A stretch of 64,000 bases of DNA from Candidatus Saccharimonadota bacterium (GCA_027325485.1 DAIEFN010000001.1:1-64000); one strand, 5' to 3'; shown: positions 1 through 11,632, counted from the stretch's first letter. Numbers and translations are program-made. The notes: a model not told the origin generated them from the sequence alone.

Positions 1-506
<506 letters not shown>

Positions 507-648
507 AAGAATCTGTTCCAAAATGCAGCATTGCTGCAAAACAGTTTCAAAAATGAACTGACGTTGATTTGCACAACCTAATTTTTAAAGTACCGTGTTT
601 CGGAGATTTACAGACACTTATAGCAAGCCCTCCGCCGAAACTCCATAA

Positions 649-677
649 ATATTATCTGTTATTGCGAAATTCGTCAA
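649..677 (-). promoter_or_regulatory. rrn operon promoter
   Basis: Minus-strand -35 TTGACG (672-677) and -10 TAATAT (649-654) are separated by exactly 17 bp. Transcription would start near 642, giving a leader of about 135 nt before the 16S 5' end. The leader contains two hairpins: GTTTCGG pairing with CCGAAAC, and TGCAGC pairing with GCTGCA. The latter sits just before 16S, where processing stems are usual. The promoter directly follows the gyrA stop, so 16S has its own start rather than depending on gyrBA transcription. Confidence 0.75.
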
Positions 678-708
678 GGATAATTGGAAATATATGTTGT
701 ACTAATAA

Positions 709-3270
709 CTACTGTTTAGCGTCTTCGTCAGTTTCAAGTTTTGGTGGCTCGTCTTCATCAAGCGGTTGCTTGTCTACTAAGGCGAGCGATACTACCTCGT
801 CACCGTCGTTAAGGCGCATGATACGGACCCCCTGGGTGGCACGACCTAGTTCTGATATATCTTCAAGCCCGAGGCGAATTGTTTGACCCTGCTGGGAAAT
901 AATAATTACCTCTTGTTCGCTGCCTAAGAGTGTTTTCACACCTATCAACTCACCAGTCTTGGTATTAACGACAGCTGAGCGGATTCCAACGCCACCACGC
1001 GCATGAGGAGTAAACTGTCCAACCTTAGTCCGTTTGCCATAGCCGTATTTACTAATCACGAAGATGTCTGCACCGGGCTCGACAATATCCATCCCAATCA
1101 CCCGATCGCCTGGACGCAATCGAATGCCCCTTACGCCACGACTGACTCTGCCCATTGGTCGAGCATCCTTTTCGTGAAAGCGTATAGCTTGACCTTGAGA
1201 GGTGGAAATAACAATCTCATTATCACCACTAGTTTGACGAATCCACTTAAGTTCGTCGCCATCATCAAGGTTAATGGCAATAAGCCCACTGTTGCGCACA
1301 TTTTGGTATTGCTCGAATGGTGTCTTCTTGACTACTCCTCTGACAGTACACATGATTAAGTTTTGACCAACATTAGTGTTGTTAACATTAATTACTGCAC
1401 TAACTGTCTCTTCAGGTTGTAGCTGAAGCAGGTTTACAATTGCTACACCTTTAGCGCTTAGTCCAGTAGAGGGCAGTTCATAAGTCTTTAGTCGAAAAAC
1501 TCTACCCTTGTTAGTAAAGAAGAGTAAGTAGTCATGAGTAGAGGCATTTACAACATGTTCAATAACGTCTTCTTCACGAGTCGCCATGCCACGCCTACCC
1601 TTGCCACCACGGTTTTGCTTCTTGTAATCAGCAATGGCGGAGCGCTTAATATAGTTTGCAGACGTAAGGGTTACAACAACCTGCTCTTCAGCTATTAGAT
1701 CTTCATCAGTCATCTTGCCTAGTTCGCCAGCAACAATCTTAGTGCGTCGTTCATCACCATAGGTCTTCTTGATTTCAAGCATTTCATCTTTAATAATTTT
1801 TAGAATTTTCTTCTCATCTGCCAGTATGGCCTCTAGAGAGGAGATGGTTTTTAGCAACTCTGCAAGTTCATCTTCAATCTTTTTACGTTCTAGCCCGGCT
1901 AGAGTTCGAAGCTGCATTGCTAAGATAGCCTTGGCCTGAATCTCGCTAAGCTTGAACTGTTTCATCAGCGCGATCTGAGCTTCGTCGGTCGTCTCACTAG
2001 CGCGTATTGTCTTTATGACTTCATCAATATGATCAAGCGCAATACTTAACCCCTCTAAAACATGCGCCCGTTCTTTAGCGCGCCTAAGCTCATATTCAGT
2101 GCGACGACGTACGACATGTTGTCGATGTTTAATATGCTCTTTAATAATGTCCTGCAGGCCGAGGATACGTGGTTGAATTCCATCAATCAGCGCCAACATA
2201 TTGTAGTGAAAAGTGCTTTGTAAAGGTGTTAGCTTATATAGTTGATTTAACAACTTCTTTGGAAAAGTATCTTTTCTAAGCTCAATGACAATTCGAACAT
2301 CACCTCTAGCACTTTCATCTCTAAGATCAGAAATACCACTAACTTTTTTATCGTGCACCAAGGCTGCAATCTTTTCTAGAAGGCCTGCCTTATTTACACC
2401 GTAAGGTATCTCGCTAATCACAATTTGGAAGCGGCCTTTATTGGTTTCAACGATATCGGCAACACCTCGGACTATTACACCACCCTTACCGGTTGCGTAA
2501 GCGGTACGTAAACTTTCCTTGCCATAAACTACGCCAGCTGTTGGGAAATCCGGACCCTTCACGAAGTTAAGTAGATCATCTAGCGTAGCGTCGTCGTGTT
2601 CAATTTGATAAATAGTCGCATCGATTAACTCTGTTAGGTTATGCGGTGGAATATTTGTAGCCATTCCTACTGCAATACCAAGTTGTCCGTTCAACAACAA
2701 ATTTGGTAGTTTAGCTGGTAGAACAGATGGCTGTTGTAATCTACCGTCATAGTTTTCGACAAAATCAACTGTGTCTTTATCGATATCTGCCAGTAGCTCC
2801 TCAGCCAGACGTGTCATTTTAGCTTCGGTATAGCGCATTGCAGCAGGCGGATCGCCGTCCATGGAACCAAAGTTACCCTGACCATTGACTAATAGATAGC
2901 GCATTGCCCAGGGTTGAGCCATGCGCACCATACTGTCATAAATTGCTACGTCACCGTGAGGGTGGAAGTCACCCATAACAGCACCGACAACGTTAGCACT
3001 TTTACGATGTTTAGCCGATGCGCGCAGTCCATCCCGGTTCATCGTAAAGAGAATGCGGCGATGGACGGGTTTAAGACCGTCTCGCACATCTGGCAACGCC
3101 CGTGAGACGATAACACTCATCGAGTAAGTAAGGTAGCTATCCTCCATGACATTCTCAATTGTCTGGTCTTCTACGCTCCGAGAGTGATCTTGAATAACAT
3201 TCCCTAAAAGTTCGCCTTGAAGAACTTCTTTAGGAGCGTCGGATGGTAAGTTTGGGGTGTTCTCTTCCAT
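709..3270 (-). CDS. gyrA: DNA gyrase subunit A
   Basis: This 853-residue protein is the DNA cleavage/rejoining subunit of the A2B2 gyrase that introduces negative supercoils. The N-terminal block with SVIVSRALPDVRDGLKPVHR, the catalytic Tyr147 in AAMRYTEAKM, and the C-terminal beta-pinwheel repeats are visible. QNRGGKG matches the GyrA box, which favours gyrase over topoisomerase IV. Val108 occupies the position of E. coli Ser83 (HPHGDVAIYD); the Asp87 equivalent is kept as Asp112. The start lies 2 nt after the gyrB stop, so the two subunits are co-transcribed and probably translationally coupled. Confidence 0.98.
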   Translation of the reverse strand: MEENTPNLPSDAPKEVLQGELLGNVIQDHSRSVEDQTIENVMEDSYLTYSMSVIVSRALPDVRDGLKPVHRRILFTMNRDGLRASAKHRKSANVVGAVMGDFHPHGDVAIYDSMVRMAQPWAMRYLLVNGQGNFGSMDGDPPAAMRYTEAKMTRLAEELLADIDKDTVDFVENYDGRLQQPSVLPAKLPNLLLNGQLGIAVGMATNIPPHNLTELIDATIYQIEHDDATLDDLLNFVKGPDFPTAGVVYGKESLRTAYATGKGGVIVRGVADIVETNKGRFQIVISEIPYGVNKAGLLEKIAALVHDKKVSGISDLRDESARGDVRIVIELRKDTFPKKLLNQLYKLTPLQSTFHYNMLALIDGIQPRILGLQDIIKEHIKHRQHVVRRRTEYELRRAKERAHVLEGLSIALDHIDEVIKTIRASETTDEAQIALMKQFKLSEIQAKAILAMQLRTLAGLERKKIEDELAELLKTISSLEAILADEKKILKIIKDEMLEIKKTYGDERRTKIVAGELGKMTDEDLIAEEQVVVTLTSANYIKRSAIADYKKQNRGGKGRRGMATREEDVIEHVVNASTHDYLLFFTNKGRVFRLKTYELPSTGLSAKGVAIVNLLQLQPEETVSAVINVNNTNVGQNLIMCTVRGVVKKTPFEQYQNVRNSGLIAINLDDGDELKWIRQTSGDNEIVISTSQGQAIRFHEKDARPMGRVSRGVRGIRLRPGDRVIGMDIVEPGADIFVISKYGYGKRTKVGQFTPHARGGVGIRSAVVNTKTGELIGVKTLLGSEQEVIIISQQGQTIRLGLEDISELGRATQGVRIMRLNDGDEVVSLALVDKQPLDEDEPPKLETDEDAKQ

Positions 3271-3272
3271 GA

Positions 3273-5252
<1,980 letters not shown>

Positions 5253-5301
5253 TCAATACCCTCTTATAATAAGACAAGCTTCTATTTTCCCACTTGTTCG
5301 T

Positions 5302-5330
5302 ATTATAGTCCATCTAACAGATATGTACAA
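5302..5330 (-). promoter_or_regulatory. gyrB promoter
   Basis: Minus-strand -35 TTGTAC (5325-5330), 17 bp spacer, -10 TATAAT (5302-5307). The start of transcription would lie near 5295, about 40 nt before the gyrB ATG. The adjacent divergent gene begins at 5441. Confidence 0.7.
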
Positions 5331-5440
5331 CCATTTTTCCAGATTAAACAGGCTTATTACGCCTGGATACATTTATTTATTAGTTGAAAGTTGTAGAGTA
5401 GACACTGCTTATGATTAAATATGCACGAAGGCAGACAAAC

Positions 5441-6823
5441 ATGTTCGAAAAAATTATTGCCAACCTGCCGTATAACCCTTCCTTAATCAAAGACTTGGGT
5501 TTTTATGTCAGGCGAATTCGGCAAGAGGAGTCAATCCGCCGTTTGGGGCTAGTGTTTATTATTCTGGCGTTTTTTGTGCAGTTTTTCGCAGTCCTGAGCC
5601 CTCCAACGCCAAGCGTAGCAGCTTCTACTAATGACATGATTAACGGCGGCTTCTCAAGCAAAACTGAACTGGTGGCCGATTGCCAAGCTAATATTAAAGA
5701 TTACCGCGCCATAATTACCTACTACGGCCTTAACTGCGGTGAACTAGGCGCTGGACAGAATGTTTCTTTAGTCTCAACTAGTTATAGTAAGCGCTTATTT
5801 TCAATGGGCTGGAACCCTCAGGGTCAAGTAAACCCAATCTCCAAAAAGCCGACTGACGAACAGCCAGTTAAAATCCCCGGCTTGTCATCCCCACTGTATT
5901 GGCGTTATTTGTGGTCATGGGACACGGGTAGTTACTCTACGTATCAGGCCGTTAAAGTAAAGAGCTCTCTAACTGGCAGAACATTCTTTATTCTCTATGC
6001 CTGCGGCAATCTGGTATCAATCGGCATCCCCTCTCCATATACTCCTCCGACACCAACCCATACGCCGCCACCAACAACCATCACACCCACGCCAACTTAT
6101 ACGCCGCCACCAACAACTATCACACCCACGCCAACTTATACGCCGCCACCAACAACCACTATCGTCCCTTGCGCTTACGACAGTTCGATTGCTGCCAGCT
6201 CTGCTCTATGCAAGCCTTGCGAGAATAGCTTAAGCAGCACGGACACACTTGCCTGTATCCAGTACAGCAAAACTGCCGCCGACAACACACAAGGCATTGC
6301 TGATGCGAATGGTAAAACGGCTAATGCGGGCGATAAGCTAACATACACATTAGCGGCCTATAACAGCGGCAAAGCGACTGTATCGAACTTTGTAATGCAA
6401 GATGATCTTTCCTATATTCTGGACTACGCCACGATTGTCAGCGACGATAATGGAAGCCTTAACTCAAACAACATCATCTCCTGGCCCGCTACTAATATCT
6501 CGCCTTCTGCCTCAGAGACACACACCATTGTGGTTACGGTCAAGAATCCGATTCCACAAACCCCGCCATCAAGTTCAGATCCCGCATACTTCGACCATAT
6601 TATGACTAACGTATACGGCAACACCATTAACATAAACTTGCCCTCAAGTCCGATTGCCGTAGTAGCCTCAGCTACAACCAGTTTGCCTAATACGGGGCCC
6701 GGTAGCAGCTTAATTATGGCAGCGGTGGTAATTGTTATTGCTGGCTACTTCTTTGCGCGCTCCCGTCTTCTAGCCTTAGAGGGTGGAATTGCAATCGAAA
6801 CCAACAATGGAGGCAGTTTATGA
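5441..6823 (+). CDS. LPxTG-anchored surface protein with Pro/Thr repeats and DUF11-like domain
   Basis: This is a predicted cell-surface protein. I start it at the ATG at 5441 (MFEKIIANLP), which follows GAAGG by 9 nt; an earlier in-frame ATG at 5411 has no ribosome site. In order it has a cytoplasmic stretch, a signal-anchor helix (LGLVFIILAFFVQFFAVL), a globular part with several Cys, a Pro/Thr linker of 13-residue repeats, a DUF11-like beta domain (NGKTANAGDKLTYTLAAYNSG) and LPNTG followed by a membrane helix. LPNTG plus helix is a sortase sorting signal; the tail after the helix is longer (about 22 residues) than usual. No sortase gene is in the window. It overlaps the next gene by ATGA. 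Confidence 0.8.
   Translation: MFEKIIANLPYNPSLIKDLGFYVRRIRQEESIRRLGLVFIILAFFVQFFAVLSPPTPSVAASTNDMINGGFSSKTELVADCQANIKDYRAIITYYGLNCGELGAGQNVSLVSTSYSKRLFSMGWNPQGQVNPISKKPTDEQPVKIPGLSSPLYWRYLWSWDTGSYSTYQAVKVKSSLTGRTFFILYACGNLVSIGIPSPYTPPTPTHTPPPTTITPTPTYTPPPTTITPTPTYTPPPTTTIVPCAYDSSIAASSALCKPCENSLSSTDTLACIQYSKTAADNTQGIADANGKTANAGDKLTYTLAAYNSGKATVSNFVMQDDLSYILDYATIVSDDNGSLNSNNIISWPATNISPSASETHTIVVTVKNPIPQTPPSSSDPAYFDHIMTNVYGNTININLPSSPIAVVASATTSLPNTGPGSSLIMAAVVIVIAGYFFARSRLLALEGGIAIETNNGGSL
6053..6165 (+). repeat. 39-bp tandem repeat (about 2.9 copies)
   Basis: Three consecutive units (6053-6091, 6092-6130, 6131-6165) each encode PT(H/Y)TPPPTTITPT; the third decays at its end. The unit length is a multiple of three, so copy-number change would keep the frame. 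It forms the wall-spanning or spacer segment of the LPxTG protein. Confidence 0.9.
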
Positions 6824-7377
6824 GTGAACTTAAACCAAGTAATAATGAGTTGGGCAAGACGAGCGAAAATCGAAATGAAGTTTTGTCAGCGGAAAATGAA
6901 AAAACCTCCGAACAAGCTTCCCAACCAGAAGAAACTCCAGCCATAGATATTGAGACTGTAAGAGAAGAGCTACTTGAGCAGCCCGAAGTGCCACTTGACC
7001 TACTAACAGAAGATAGTCCTGAAAGTGACCAGCCCATATACATTGATCGCGCCATGAAACGCGTTAGTCTTAATAACGAACTTAAACTTATTCGCACAAA
7101 ACTAACTAGTAGCCAGCGTTTGCTAAGTAAGAGCGTTCATCAGCCCACAATTAGACGCTTAAGTGATGTTGCCGCACATACCATTACACGTCCAGTGGGC
7201 TTGCTGGGCGGCGGAGTATTAGCATTTTGCGGTAGTTTAATCTATCTTTTGTTTAGCAAATACGTAGGTCTAAGATACAACTATCTGATTTTCATAATGC
7301 TGTTTGTGTTGGGTTACGCCATAGCTACTGCAATTGAACTGCTCTCTAAAGCATCTAGGCCCTCAAAAGAAAACTAA
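6820..7377 (+). CDS. Acidic two-helix membrane protein, unknown
   Basis: I do not recognise this 185-residue protein. The first 80 residues are hydrophilic and Glu-rich, followed by a basic segment and two hydrophobic helices near the C terminus (about residues 125-145 and 152-172). The ATG overlaps the stop of the LPxTG gene (ATGA), so translation is coupled and the two products probably work together. Its 3' end overlaps the convergent ATPase gene by 4 bp. Confidence 0.7.
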   Translation: MSELKPSNNELGKTSENRNEVLSAENEKTSEQASQPEETPAIDIETVREELLEQPEVPLDLLTEDSPESDQPIYIDRAMKRVSLNNELKLIRTKLTSSQRLLSKSVHQPTIRRLSDVAAHTITRPVGLLGGGVLAFCGSLIYLLFSKYVGLRYNYLIFIMLFVLGYAIATAIELLSKASRPSKEN

Positions 7378-10313
7378 CTAATCGTCGAATTAATGGTCTT
7401 AAAGTTACCCTCTCTGTCTATATAGATAGTGTCGTCGTGCGAGAAAGCTTTGTTGGCTGTCTGATCGGGGGTTGGTATTGGCATTGGTACTGGTGCTGGC
7501 GCTTGAATAGGAGCTGGTTGTCTGACATGAAGCAAACCACCCTCCAATTCCTGGGCAATCTTAGTTGCCTCCTGGCTATCTACCAGCTCGCTTGATATGT
7601 TCTCGCCGTCATTATTACTATTAGGCTGCTGAGTATTGATTGGTGCAACTGGATTTAGCGATAAGCTAGTAGGGTTTGGTTGCGGCACGCTTGGCGTATT
7701 AACTGGCCGAACTGGTAAAGCCTGGGTTTGCTTTTTTGCCATCCATTCATCTAGGAATGAACCAGTACCTGGAGCTGGTCGGTGATTTGAGTTTAAAGCT
7801 GGTGCTGTTGAAGGCGATGACGGTGACATAAATTGCCCTGGCGCAGTAGCTGTCCGAGCTCCGCTCGACGGTGTAACTGGCTGTGTTTCCATGCGCGCAA
7901 AAATCTCACGCTCCACTACACTTCTTGGTCGACCATATTTGGCTGCCGACAACTGCTTTAGAGCTTCTGCTAGCTTAGGATTAGGAGTTCCAAGCGCTGG
8001 TAACGTGGCCATACTAAAAGGCTGAGTCGGTACCCCATTTATAAGCGTCCTGACAATTGTATTGAAGTTGGGCACTCTTAGTAAATCTTCGCCCTCAAAA
8101 ACCGGCTGGAAGTAGCGAGCGAGGCTCTCAACGTCATTTTGGCCAACCCTAAAGGCAACAATAGTACCCATGTTGCCGAAAACGGAATCTCTCACCTCTT
8201 CAGTCAGCTGAGTTGTGAACTGGTTCGCTACGATCAGATTCAGATGATATTTACGTGCCTCACTCATGATGGTCGCAAAGCTGTCTGTTGAGAAATTCTG
8301 AAACTCATCCACATAAAGACAGAACTCGACTCGCTCCTCTTCGGGAATATTGGCCCTACTCATAGCCGCAGCTTGGAACTTCATCACAAAAATCATGCCA
8401 AGTAGTCTCGAATTCAGCTCACCGGTTCTCCCCTTGCTAAGATTGACAAGCAGTATCTTGCGCTCGTCCATGATTTTGCGTAAATCGAAGGCGCTTTTAG
8501 TTTGGCCAATTATGTTGCGCATCATCTCATTGCTTAAGAAAGCGCCGAATTTGCTTACAAACCAGCTGACTACATCGCCGAACTCATTTGATCTTTGAGA
8601 TTGGGGCATTTCTTTCTCCCAAAACTCAATAACCGTAGGATCGGTAACATATTGCAGCTTCTGCTTAACATATTGTGGATCGCGGAACAATTTAGGAATA
8701 TCCACAAAGGTTCCCCCTTGAGGGTCGGCCATTATGGTCAGCGCCGCATTGCGGAACAGGCTCTCGTAGCGTGGCCCAAGAATACCCTGGTGGTTCGGGT
8801 CATATAGTTTATAGAGCATGTTGAGGGCTTCTTGGATTAGGAAGTCTTTTTGGTCTGGTGACTGAAACTCAAACAGGTTAAGACCCATTGGGTAGTCCAT
8901 ATCTCCTGGGCAAAAGTAAATAACATCCTCAACTCGCTCCTTAGGAACCATAGCTAACAATCGCTCAGCTGTATCACCATGAGGATCGACAAACGCAAAA
9001 CCGTTGCCCCTTCTCATATCTTGAAAAGCCAAATCCTCCATGAAAGTAGACTTTCCAGTTCCAGTTTGCCCCACTACATACACGTGGCGCTGACGGTCTG
9101 AGAGACTAAGTCTAATCGGCTTCTTCGCGCTCCGATATAAGTTATAGCCAAGTAGCAAGCCATCCTCTGGAACATCCCGTGGTCCGTCAACTTGTTTGGA
9201 TGCTTGTCGTGTTAGTTGAGAGGTAGGTATGCTCCTCTGGTCTGGAAAATGAAAGATACTGGCTAGCTCAGTCGAATTTAACACCATGCTCTGCTTATCT
9301 TGCGGGAAGATGCGCAATATGTAGTCAGACGTAAGCTTATCTTGATCTTTAGCGGTCACAAATTTAAAACCGTTCTTTCCTGGTGAATCGTATATCGAGA
9401 AACTTGCTACTATGTTGCTCAATATGGCCTGTGAGCGTTGTGATATGTTAGACGACACCACGATTCGGATTAGGACTTCATAGCCTGCTTCGCGCGTTTT
9501 GGCATCAATAGCATCTAGGGTTGCCTGCTCTAGGTTTGTAAGTTCTTTTTTCTTGTCGTCTTTCGTCTCTTCGATTGGCTTTGCGAATGCCATAACAAAA
9601 CTCTTGACCCATGAGCCCAGAATCGCACCCTTGCCTTGCTTGCCGCCAGTACGTTTATTTTCAGCTACGGCTTTAGCTTGATCGCGCCATGCATCACTCG
9701 CAGGCCTCATTAGTATTTGGATAGCGGCGCCGTCTTCTTTGCTTAATGTCGACAGAGCATTAAGCAAAGCCTGCATGCCATCACGTTTTGATTCTTGATA
9801 GCTAGCAATTGGATAGGCGAATGATTTTTTAAGAACCATCTCGCCACCGAGCGTTCCTGAGCCTTTACCAACCTTACTAAATATATTGTGTTCACCCACT
9901 TCTTCAATACGGGTAGATGGGTAGGCACTTACGATCGCCTGCTTAACAACCTCAACCATTGCAACTGGCACAGCAGCGTAAAAGTATACAAAGCCCTGGC
10001 TACCAATTACTTCAAAAGCGAAGTGTCGTTGACCATACAACTTTGTCTTAAAACCTGATTTAACGGTGCTAGAGATAATGTTGTAAATAGTTTGGGCATT
10101 GGATATTGTTTCCTCTACTACATCTCTGGCATCCCTACCGTTACCTTCTACATCTTCGCTCGGGGGTGGTAAATGAATAAACAGCGGGATCATTTTAAGA
10201 CCTCGTTCTGTACTTTTCTGCTCTCTAAACACCTTACGTGTCTGCAGAAAGAAGATTGTCGCAACGACAACAACGAGTATTATTAAGACAGTTACCCAGA
10301 TAAGTGTTGTCAT
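7374..10313 (-). CDS. TraG/VirD4/VirB4-type membrane-anchored ATPase
   Basis: This 979-residue protein is a predicted DNA- or protein-pumping ATPase related to type IV secretion coupling proteins. An N-terminal membrane helix (residues about 5-23) is followed by about 370 residues of unassigned sequence. The motor domain has Walker A GQTGTGKST, FVDPHGDTAE and Walker B LYVDEFQNF, then the usual C-terminal RecA-fold segments (ANQFTTQL, FGNMGTIVAFRVG). The last 180 residues are Pro/Gln-rich and probably disordered. No other conjugation genes are in the window, so it may serve DNA transfer, uptake or protein export. A small acidic protein gene lies just upstream, 5 bp away. Confidence 0.85.
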   Translation of the reverse strand: MTTLIWVTVLIILVVVVATIFFLQTRKVFREQKSTERGLKMIPLFIHLPPPSEDVEGNGRDARDVVEETISNAQTIYNIISSTVKSGFKTKLYGQRHFAFEVIGSQGFVYFYAAVPVAMVEVVKQAIVSAYPSTRIEEVGEHNIFSKVGKGSGTLGGEMVLKKSFAYPIASYQESKRDGMQALLNALSTLSKEDGAAIQILMRPASDAWRDQAKAVAENKRTGGKQGKGAILGSWVKSFVMAFAKPIEETKDDKKKELTNLEQATLDAIDAKTREAGYEVLIRIVVSSNISQRSQAILSNIVASFSIYDSPGKNGFKFVTAKDQDKLTSDYILRIFPQDKQSMVLNSTELASIFHFPDQRSIPTSQLTRQASKQVDGPRDVPEDGLLLGYNLYRSAKKPIRLSLSDRQRHVYVVGQTGTGKSTFMEDLAFQDMRRGNGFAFVDPHGDTAERLLAMVPKERVEDVIYFCPGDMDYPMGLNLFEFQSPDQKDFLIQEALNMLYKLYDPNHQGILGPRYESLFRNAALTIMADPQGGTFVDIPKLFRDPQYVKQKLQYVTDPTVIEFWEKEMPQSQRSNEFGDVVSWFVSKFGAFLSNEMMRNIIGQTKSAFDLRKIMDERKILLVNLSKGRTGELNSRLLGMIFVMKFQAAAMSRANIPEEERVEFCLYVDEFQNFSTDSFATIMSEARKYHLNLIVANQFTTQLTEEVRDSVFGNMGTIVAFRVGQNDVESLARYFQPVFEGEDLLRVPNFNTIVRTLINGVPTQPFSMATLPALGTPNPKLAEALKQLSAAKYGRPRSVVEREIFARMETQPVTPSSGARTATAPGQFMSPSSPSTAPALNSNHRPAPGTGSFLDEWMAKKQTQALPVRPVNTPSVPQPNPTSLSLNPVAPINTQQPNSNNDGENISSELVDSQEATKIAQELEGGLLHVRQPAPIQAPAPVPMPIPTPDQTANKAFSHDDTIYIDREGNFKTINSTIS

Positions 10314-10318
10314 ATTGA

Positions 10319-10678
10319 TTATGTTAATTTAATGGTCTTCTGATAACGTTTTTGTAAATACTCACTTTTTAGCAACGCTAGCTGCCGAGCGCGTTCGTAC
10401 GGATCGTCTTTAGTATTATGAATCGTATCGCCAACCTTAGTGACCCACTCTTTCTCAATTAGGTCTACGTCATCAGCAATGCTGGGCGCAGAAACAGCTG
10501 GTATTTCGGCTGATTGAGTCTCAGTCGAGTTAAGTAATGGTTGATTGGCGTACAAAACTGATCCAGCTGCTGCTGGCTTGGCCTGGCTTGCATCTAAATC
10601 ATTAACTAGCGGGTTTGGGGTATTACCCTCGCCAACTGTCGGTAGACTCACTTGTGGCATGCTCTGGTCGGGATTCAT
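10319..10678 (-). CDS. Small acidic protein upstream of the type IV secretion-like ATPase, unknown
   Basis: This 119-residue soluble protein has a low-complexity N-terminal half and a more ordered C-terminal half with EKEWVTKVGDTI and a basic helix ending KRYQKTIKL. I do not recognise a family. It is transcribed into the ATPase gene with a 5-bp gap, which suggests an accessory or substrate-adaptor role. Confidence 0.65.
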   Translation of the reverse strand: MNPDQSMPQVSLPTVGEGNTPNPLVNDLDASQAKPAAAGSVLYANQPLLNSTETQSAEIPAVSAPSIADDVDLIEKEWVTKVGDTIHNTKDDPYERARQLALLKSEYLQKRYQKTIKLT

Positions 10679-10714
10679 AGCCTCTATTATACAATTTTTA
10701 TACTGTTTTAGGTG

Positions 10715-11086
10715 TTATGCGACTACTTTTTCGGACTTGACGCGCTTAAAGTACAGATAGCCGATAATCATAAGGGGTAAAAGAGCCGCTATGTCTCTTA
10801 GGGTTAGCTGGCCTACAGCCTGTAAAACCAACACTAAATAGATGACACCGCTTAATAACACTGGATTGATCCGTTTTTGGTCCTTAATTAACCCTGCTCT
10901 TAAAGATATCCGAACACCATAAAGGCAGACCATGTATACCGTGATTCCTATGAGTATCCACCCAAGTATCATAAGAATGAGCGACAGATGACTTGGGTCG
11001 TTAACTATAAAGAATATAGTGTCAGCGAATAGTAGTGCTGCGATCTGCAACACTTTGTGCGTTGAGGCGGTTTTAATTATTTGCAT
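10715..11086 (-). CDS. Small multi-pass membrane protein, unknown
   Basis: The 123-residue product is almost entirely hydrophobic, with about four predicted membrane helices (starting near residues 14, 35, 75 and 100) and a basic C-terminal end (YFKRVKSEKVVA). No family was recognised. It lies 36 bp upstream of the acidic protein and ATPase genes on the same strand and may belong to their operon. Confidence 0.6.
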   Translation of the reverse strand: MQIIKTASTHKVLQIAALLFADTIFFIVNDPSHLSLILMILGWILIGITVYMVCLYGVRISLRAGLIKDQKRINPVLLSGVIYLVLVLQAVGQLTLRDIAALLPLMIIGYLYFKRVKSEKVVA

Positions 11087-11142
11087 TATTTAGGCTGAAT
11101 AAGTGTCCGGGCCTAGGCTTATATTATTGGTAATTCTTGGAG

Positions 11143-11195
11143 CAAAAGTGATAAATCCGCCTGTTTTTTAGATTAATAGGCGCTTATCACTTTTG
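11143..11195. repeat. Inverted repeat (long hairpin candidate)
   Basis: Left arm CAAAAGTGATAAATCCGCCT (11143-11162) and right arm AGGCGCTTATCACTTTTG (11178-11195) pair over 12 bp plus 4 bp with a 2-nt asymmetry and a 15-nt loop. It lies in the gene-free interval between a minus-strand membrane gene and infC. There is no U-tract right after either arm, so it is not a standard terminator. Confidence 0.7.
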
Positions 11196-11278
11196 ATCAT
11201 TACTGAAGGCTCAACTTGCGCCAAGAAAGCTACAAACTGAGTGTCCGATTTGCTTTCCATAAATTACTACGGATAAGC

Positions 11279-11313
11279 TTTTGTAAGTTGTTTTTGTTTT
11301 TGTACTTACAAAA
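11279..11313. repeat. Perfect 10-bp inverted repeat
   Basis: TTTTGTAAGT (11279-11288) and ACTTACAAAA (11304-11313) form a perfect 10-bp stem around a T-rich 15-nt loop. It is the second of several hairpins in this interval. Confidence 0.7.
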
Positions 11314-11460
11314 ATCAATCTAACATTGTGCTATCCATCTGTCAAGATGAGTCCAATGCTCATGTAACTAAAAATTAGTGTCAAAGTTATACACAGGTTA
11401 TATAAAAAATTAAGCATAAAGGATATTGACGACCACTTAGCGACGATATATATTATCTCT

Positions 11461-11483
11461 AGCACTTGAATAAAAAAAGTGCT
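11461..11483. repeat. 7-bp inverted repeat
   Basis: AGCACTT (11461-11467) pairs with AAGTGCT (11477-11483) around a 9-nt A-rich loop. It is weak alone but is one of a cluster. Confidence 0.45.
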
Positions 11484-11503
11484 CAAAAACAAAAAGCATC
11501 TGA

Positions 11504-11530
11504 AACAACGGCTTCTCGCAAGCCGTTGTT
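11504..11530. repeat. Perfect 11-bp inverted repeat, 5-nt loop
   Basis: AACAACGGCTT (11504-11514) and AAGCCGTTGTT (11520-11530) enclose CTCGC. The stem is stable and GC-containing. On the minus strand a T-run follows only after about 8 nt, so a terminator role is doubtful. Confidence 0.7.
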
Positions 11531-11578
11531 CCATAGAAAAACCGACATAAATTATTTAAACCAAAAGTTATAATAGAG

Positions 11579-11610
11579 ACACCTCGCCTAAGGCCAGCGG
11601 GGTGTTTTTA
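11579..11610 (+). terminator. Rho-independent terminator upstream of infC promoter
   Basis: ACACCTCGC (11579-11587) pairs with GCGGGGTGT (11597-11605), one G-T wobble, followed by a T run. No plus-strand gene precedes it closer than 7377, so it would end an RNA made from the gene-free interval. A -10-like TATAAT lies at 11569-11574 but without a good -35. Confidence 0.6.
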
Positions 11611-11632
11611 TGTTTAAGTAAGCCCCATTTCG

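Noticed and set aside
11375-11395. DnaA-box-like TTATACACA
   Set aside because: Single imperfect box; not enough for an origin.
11331-11534. 67-codon reading frame on the minus strand
   Set aside because: Its start lies inside the 11-bp inverted repeat, there is no ribosome site, and the composition is that of AT-rich noncoding DNA.
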